A stretch of 8,458 nucleotides of DNA from an uncultured Candidatus Melainabacteria bacterium (GTDB lineage: Bacteria > Cyanobacteriota > Vampirovibrionia > Gastranaerophilales > Gastranaerophilaceae): positions 1 through 8,458 of the forward strand of contig CALBKW010000016.1 in the NCBI GenBank assembly GCA_937895785.1, in the 5' to 3' direction. The notes under the pieces are model-generated. The model saw only the letters and a list, made by a program, of their open reading frames with translations. It did no database searches and was not told where the DNA came from. The position numbers and the translations under genes were made by a program. Shown piece by piece: positions 5,446 through 8,458 of the stretch; the stretch's first letter is position 1, and each line of letters begins with the position of its first letter.

Positions 5446-5483
5446 GCCCACATAAACCCTTGAATAGTCAAGAAGGTTTGGGC
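5446..5483 (+). promoter_or_regulatory. Stem structure in the rplR leader, abutting its ribosome-binding site
   Basis: GCCC (5446-5449), AAACC (5454-5458) and CTTGA (5459-5463) pair in order with GGGC (5480-5483), GGTTT (5475-5479) and TCAAG (5468-5472). This gives a 14-base-pair stem with a 4-base left bulge, a 2-base right bulge and an ATAG loop. The stem ends one base before AAAGGAG (5484-5490), the rplR Shine-Dalgarno, so it could influence initiation. Nothing identifies a binding protein. L18 or L5, both 5S rRNA binders, are only conceivable candidates. I see no convincing promoter between rplF and rplR. Confidence 0.5.
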
Positions 5484-5499
5484 AAAGGAGAAAGAAAAA

Positions 5500-5868
5500 A
5501 TGATTAAACAAGAAATTAGAAAACCAAAAGTACAAAAAAGACACAAATCGCTAAGAGTTAAATTGGAAGGCACAACTGAATTTCCAAGATTAGCAGTTTA
5601 TAGAAGTACAAAACACATTTATGCTCAAGTTATTGATGATGAAAAACATGTAACAGTATGTTCAGCTTCATCATTGGATAAAGACTTGAAAGCACAATTA
5701 AAACACGGTGGCAACATTGAAGCAGCAAAAGTTGTTGGCGAAGCTGTTGCTAAGAAAGCATTAAAAGCTGGTGTTGAATGTGTTGTATTTGACAGAGGCG
5801 GTTTCTTATATCACGGTAGAGTAGAAGCTTTAGCAGATGCTGCAAGAGAAGCAGGTTTGCAATTCTAA
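5500..5868 (+). CDS. rplR: Large-subunit ribosomal protein L18
   Basis: L18 binds 5S rRNA with L5 and helps attach it to the central protuberance of the 50S subunit. The 122 residues match the family. The N-terminal arm KPKVQKRHKSLRVKLEG is basic and RNA-binding. It is followed by PRLAVYRSTKHIYAQVIDDE, VCSASS, GEAVAKKALKAGVECVVFDR and the diagnostic end GRVEALADAAREAGLQF. The strong AAAGGAG (5484-5490) lies nine bases before the ATG. The gene is followed by a powerful terminator, whereas in most bacteria rpsE, rpmD, rplO and secY come next. Those genes must be elsewhere in this genome, since they are essential. Confidence 0.97.
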   Translation: MIKQEIRKPKVQKRHKSLRVKLEGTTEFPRLAVYRSTKHIYAQVIDDEKHVTVCSASSLDKDLKAQLKHGGNIEAAKVVGEAVAKKALKAGVECVVFDRGGFLYHGRVEALADAAREAGLQF

Positions 5869-5893
5869 TCTTTTCCCCGATATGGATACTTTT

Positions 5894-5931
5894 AAAGGGC
5901 GGTTTGAGCTTTGCTCAAACCGCCCTTTTTT
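5894..5931 (+). terminator. Strong intrinsic terminator after rplR
   Basis: GGGCGGTTTGAGC (5897-5909) and GCTCAAACCGCCC (5913-5925) pair perfectly, and AAA/TTT extends the stem to 16 base pairs around a TTT loop. Six Ts follow the G+C stem (5926-5931). It lies 25 bases after the rplR stop and ends the ribosomal unit. On the - strand the stem is followed only by TTTAAAAG, so it would be a weaker terminator for the opposing gcv operon. Confidence 0.95.
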
Positions 5932-5961
5932 ACTTGTATAAAAGTTTTCAAATTATTATAT

Positions 5962-5982
5962 ATTCCGAATTTGTTTTGGAAT
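5962..5982. repeat. Small palindromic intergenic repeat, copy B
   Basis: ATTCCGAA (5962-5969) and TTTGGAAT (5975-5982) form an 8-base-pair stem with one G-T wobble around the loop TTTGT, the same design as copies A, C and D. The right arm can instead pair perfectly with ATTCCAAA (5991-5998) across the 8 bases between, so two alternative hairpins overlap. Confidence 0.6.
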
Positions 5983-6004
5983 TGCAAGTTATTCCAAAGA
6001 AACT

Positions 6005-6035
6005 ATGCGACCCTGAATTTATTTCAGGGTCGCAT
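6005..6035. repeat. Small palindromic intergenic repeat, copy C (longest)
   Basis: ATGCGACCCTGAA (6005-6017) and TTCAGGGTCGCAT (6023-6035) make a perfect 13-base-pair stem with the loop TTTAT, identical to the loop of copy A. The core CCTGAA/TTCAGG is the part shared with the other copies. It lies midway in the convergent spacer and has no T-run on either strand, so it looks like a repeat element, not a canonical terminator. Confidence 0.8.
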
Positions 6036-6056
6036 CAAAAGGTATTATCATTATGC

Positions 6057-6077
6057 ATTCTGAACTTGTTTCAAAAT
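6057..6077. repeat. Small palindromic intergenic repeat, copy D (degenerate)
   Basis: ATTCTGAA (6057-6064) and TTCAAAAT (6070-6077) form a stem with one mismatch around the loop CTTGT. The loop and position pattern match copies A to C, with more drift. It overlaps the perfect hairpin at 6066-6091. Confidence 0.5.
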
Positions 6078-6091
6078 CTCCTTTGAAACAA
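6066..6091 (-). terminator. Hairpin directly after the gcvPA stop codon, possible transcript 3' end
   Basis: TTGTTTCAAA (6066-6075) and TTTGAAACAA (6082-6091) pair perfectly over 10 bases with a 6-base loop. On the - strand it begins one base after the gcvPA TAA. No T-run follows, so efficient intrinsic termination is doubtful. It may instead protect the 3' end, or simply be part of the repeat cluster. Confidence 0.4.
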
Positions 6092-6092
6092 A

Positions 6093-7340
6093 TTAAACCG
6101 ATTTTACATAAAGTTCAATGTCTTCATGAGAGTTCATTTCTGTTGTACAAACAAGAATTGTTTTTTCATCAATTTTGTAGCCACCAATGATATTTTGTTC
6201 TTTTAATTTTTCTAGGAATGTATCAGCATGTTCAACTTCAAGCAAAAATTCATTGTAGAAATCTTTAGATAGAACTTTATAGCCTTTTTGTTGAAGTTTT
6301 TTAGCTAACTCGTGAGCATTTTTGCTTGATAAGTAGCTTGCTTGTTTGAATCCTTTTTCGCCTAAAAGACTTAGATATAGAGTTGCGCAAAGTGCTATTA
6401 ATGCTTGGTTAGAGCAAATGTTGCTGGTTGCTTTTTCTCGCTTGATGTGTTGTTCACGAGTTTGAATTGTTAATGTGTAAGCAGTTTTACCATCAGCATC
6501 AACAGTTTTGCCTGCAAGTCGTCCAGGAAGCTGACGCATAAGCTTTTCTGTGCATGACATAAAACCTGCGTGCGGTCCGCCAAATGACATTGGGATACCA
6601 AGTGTTTGAATATCACCAACGACGATGTCTGCGCCATATTCAGAAGGTGGAGTTAAAAGCGCTAGTGATGAAATATCAGTAATAACAATTAATAAAGCGC
6701 CTTCTGATTTTTTTATTTCTTTAATTTCACCATAGAAGTTAGGGTTTTGAACTACAACTCCAGCGTAATCTGAAACATTTTCAGGCATTGTATCAAACAT
6801 TTCAAGTTCAATTTCGTTAGCCCAAGCATAAGTTTGAATAACTTTAATGTATTCATGATTAATGGTGTCAGAGATTAGAACTTTGTTCTTTTTTGTGACT
6901 CTTTTTGCCATAATTACAGCTTCTGCTGCTGCAGATGCGCCGTCATACATTGATGCGTTAGAAACAGGCATTCCTGTAAGTCTGCATATTAGAGATTGAA
7001 ATTCATACATAACCTGTAAAGTACCTTGCGCAATTTCAGGTTGGTAAGGAGTGTAGGCTGTTAAAAATTCAAATCTTTGTGCAATCTGTGACACTGCAGC
7101 TGGAATGAATTTGTTATAAGTACCAGCACCAACAAAGTAGATGTAATTAGAGTTATTTGATTTAGCTAAGTTTTTTACTGCTCTTTGAGTTTGCATTTCA
7201 TTTAAGGCTTCAGGCAAATCAAGAGATTGCATACGAGCTTTTTGCGGTATTTCTTCAAAAAGTTCATCAATGTTACTTTTTGAAATGCTTTCTAGCATTT
7301 CATTTCTAGTTTCTTCGTTTAGTGCTGTAAAATTGTTCAT
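6093..7340 (-). CDS. gcvPA: Glycine dehydrogenase (decarboxylating) subunit 1, GcvPA
   Basis: This is the N-terminal-half subunit of the two-part P protein, which with GcvPB forms the PLP-dependent glycine decarboxylase of the cytoplasmic glycine cleavage system. Markers in order are TAYTPYQPEIAQGTLQ (about residues 94-109), SMYDGASAAAEA (about 130-141), VVGDIQTLGIPMSFGGPHAG (near 250) and REQHIKREKATSNICSNQAL (near 300). The PLP lysine lies in GcvPB, not here. At 415 residues it is about 30 shorter than the B. subtilis form from memory; part of the difference is a shortened stretch before the VVVQNPNFYG block. Start and end motifs are intact, so it looks compact, not truncated. Its ATG overlaps the gcvH stop by one base. 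gcvPB, usually adjacent, is absent: the gene faces the ribosomal operon. Confidence 0.95.
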   Translation of the reverse strand: MNNFTALNEETRNEMLESISKSNIDELFEEIPQKARMQSLDLPEALNEMQTQRAVKNLAKSNNSNYIYFVGAGTYNKFIPAAVSQIAQRFEFLTAYTPYQPEIAQGTLQVMYEFQSLICRLTGMPVSNASMYDGASAAAEAVIMAKRVTKKNKVLISDTINHEYIKVIQTYAWANEIELEMFDTMPENVSDYAGVVVQNPNFYGEIKEIKKSEGALLIVITDISSLALLTPPSEYGADIVVGDIQTLGIPMSFGGPHAGFMSCTEKLMRQLPGRLAGKTVDADGKTAYTLTIQTREQHIKREKATSNICSNQALIALCATLYLSLLGEKGFKQASYLSSKNAHELAKKLQQKGYKVLSKDFYNEFLLEVEHADTFLEKLKEQNIIGGYKIDEKTILVCTTEMNSHEDIELYVKSV

Positions 7341-7723
7341 TATTGTACTTCTTCTATATAATCATTGTATTCTAAAAGGTCAGATAATTCGATTTCATTA
7401 CCTGTAAATTCAACTTTAACAAGCCATCCTTGTTCGTAGTTGTTTTCATTTAATGTTTCTGGAGCATCAACTGCATTTTCGTTAATTTCAGTGATTGTGC
7501 CAGAAATAGGCATATAAATTTCTGAAGCTGCTTTTACTGATTCAACAGTTGCAAAAACATCGCCTTTGTTAAAGCTTGCGCCAACTTCAGGTAATTCTAA
7601 AAATACGATATCGCCTAATTGTTCAATTGCATAATCTGTTAAACCGATTGTATAGTTTTTTCCGTCTTCAGATAAAATGTATTCATGAGTTTTAGAACAT
7701 AACATATTTTCAGTATTACTCAT
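7340..7723 (-). CDS. gcvH: Glycine cleavage system H protein
   Basis: GcvH is the lipoyl carrier of the glycine cleavage system, shuttling the aminomethyl group from P protein to T protein and then being reoxidised by dihydrolipoamide dehydrogenase. The 127 residues are the usual length. The family start region SKTHEYILSEDGKNYTIGLT, the block LGDIVFLELPEVG and the lipoylation site TVESVKAASE are present, with the lipoyl lysine at residue 64. YEQGWLVKVE near the end is also typical. A strong AAAGGAGG (7728-7735 on the + strand coordinates) lies four bases before the ATG. The gene is 15 bases after gcvT and overlaps gcvPA by one base (TAATG), so the three are one operon with coupled translation. 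Confidence 0.97.
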   Translation of the reverse strand: MSNTENMLCSKTHEYILSEDGKNYTIGLTDYAIEQLGDIVFLELPEVGASFNKGDVFATVESVKAASEIYMPISGTITEINENAVDAPETLNENNYEQGWLVKVEFTGNEIELSDLLEYNDYIEEVQ

Positions 7724-7738
7724 TTGTCCTCCTTTGTT

Positions 7739-8458
7739 TTATTTATTTTCACTATTATGTTTCTTTACGAATGGTCTTTTTACGACAACCGCATCTTGCA
7801 GTTTTTCTCTAATCATAACTTGAACAGATGCGCCTGTGCAAATTTCTTTTATGTTTTTAACATAACATAATGCGATAGTTTCGTTTAATGATGGTGCAAA
7901 ACTGCCACTTGTAACGTGTCCAACTTTTTCACCATTGAAATATACTTCGCATTCGTGTCTAGGAACTGCACGTGTTGCCATTTTTATGCCAATTAATTTT
8001 TTATCAACACCATTTGCAATTTGGTTCATAATAACCTCTTTGCCATTGTAGTCTTCTTTCTTGTCTTTAGGAATAGACCAAGAAAGACCAGCTTCAATAG
8101 GTGTTGTGTCTTCTGTTAAATCGTTTCCGTATAAGTGAAGAGCTGCTTCTAGTCGTAACGTATCTCTTGCACCTAAGCCAATTGGAAGAATTGAAAATTC
8201 TTTTCCAGCTTCTAAAATTTTATCCCATAACATTTGTGCATCAGCGTTTTTCATCATAACTTCATAGCCGTCTTCGCCTGTGTAGCCTGTTCTTGAAACA
8301 TAAACTTCAACATCGGCAAGAGTCATTTTCTTGATAGTAAAGAAATCTTGATGTCCTGTATAACCTAGTTTTTCCATAACATTGATTGCTTTAGGTCCTT
8401 GAATTGCAAGCAAGGAGTAGTTATGAGATTGGTTGTCTATGTATAAATCTTTAAATTC
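7739..8458 (-). CDS. gcvT: Aminomethyltransferase, glycine cleavage system T protein (5' end outside window)
   Basis: GcvT transfers the methylene group from aminomethyl-lipoyl GcvH to tetrahydrofolate, releasing ammonia. The frame is open to the right edge, giving 239 codons plus TAA, about two thirds of a typical 360-residue protein. Upstream of LLAIQGPKA the frame continues as FKDLYIDNQSHNYS, so a TTG at 8413 is an internal leucine and not the start. Family blocks are YVSRTGYTGEDGYEVMM, ARDTLRLEAALHLYGNDL, TPIEAGLSW, HVTSGSFAPSLNETIALCYV and the end RPFVKKH. It is the first of the three gcv genes seen here. Its N-terminal folate-domain portion and the operon promoter (or a glycine riboswitch, if any) lie beyond the window. 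Confidence 0.96.
   Translation of the reverse strand, partial: EFKDLYIDNQSHNYSLLAIQGPKAINVMEKLGYTGHQDFFTIKKMTLADVEVYVSRTGYTGEDGYEVMMKNADAQMLWDKILEAGKEFSILPIGLGARDTLRLEAALHLYGNDLTEDTTPIEAGLSWSIPKDKKEDYNGKEVIMNQIANGVDKKLIGIKMATRAVPRHECEVYFNGEKVGHVTSGSFAPSLNETIALCYVKNIKEICTGASVQVMIREKLQDAVVVKRPFVKKHNSENK

Noticed and set aside
5377..6077. Palindromic repeats as a CRISPR array
   Set aside because: The copies are few, unevenly spaced, different in stem sequence and lack regular unique spacers; no cas genes are present.
5904..6086. 60-codon open frame on the + strand in the convergent spacer
   Set aside because: It starts inside the rplR terminator stem and is simply the translation of palindromic repeats B, C and D. 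It has no ribosome-binding site.
8411..8413. TTG as the start codon of gcvT
   Set aside because: The frame stays open to the window edge, and two thirds of a GcvT is already present without its N-terminus. This TTG encodes an internal leucine.

Overview
The window is a low-GC bacterial chromosome segment. Two representative lines inside rpsH count to about 30% G+C by hand. It holds the back half of an S10-type ribosomal-protein operon and the front half of the spc operon on the + strand, facing a glycine-cleavage operon on the - strand. Bacterial ribosomal protein forms, purine-rich Shine-Dalgarno sites and ATG starts (one GTG) indicate a bacterium. S14 is the short four-cysteine zinc form, L24 carries a C-terminal four-cysteine zinc ribbon, and glycine decarboxylase is split (GcvPA separate). 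Together with the low GC this excludes most Proteobacteria. S17 and S3 have a slightly cyanobacteria-like flavour, so my leading but low-confidence guess is a gut Vampirovibrionia/Gastranaerophilales-type genome; a Firmicutes-like lineage remains possible.

Layout. Bases 1-3842 carry rpsS (3' end only), rplV, rpsC, rplP, rpmC, rpsQ, rplN, rplX, rplE and rpsZ, closely packed with gaps of 66 bases or less, and end in a strong intrinsic terminator (3862-3893). A consensus-like promoter (3923-3951) then starts a second unit with a leader of about 130 nt: rpsH, rplF, rplR. Here the spacing changes. There are 313 bases between rpsH and rplF, filled by a GC-rich, hairpin-rich island unlike the rest of the window, and 165 bases between rplF and rplR, with a small palindromic repeat and a long stem next to the rplR ribosome-binding site. 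This unit ends in a very strong terminator (5894-5931). The usual continuation rpsE-rpmD-rplO-secY is absent.

Bases 5932-6092 are a convergent spacer packed with three more copies of the palindromic repeat family plus two overlapping alternative hairpins. Beyond it, reading leftward on the - strand from the right edge, lie gcvT (5' end off the window), gcvH and gcvPA, which are translationally linked. gcvPB, normally next to gcvPA, is missing.

Functionally, the + strand genes build both ribosomal subunits (S19, S3, S17, S14, S8; L22, L16, L29, L14, L24, L5, L6, L18). The - strand genes supply the T, H and the first half of the P protein of the glycine cleavage system. The most noteworthy points are the GC-rich island between rpsH and rplF, the palindromic repeat family, the internal terminator/promoter that splits the spc genes, and the fact that both operons are cut short at the same repeat-filled junction.
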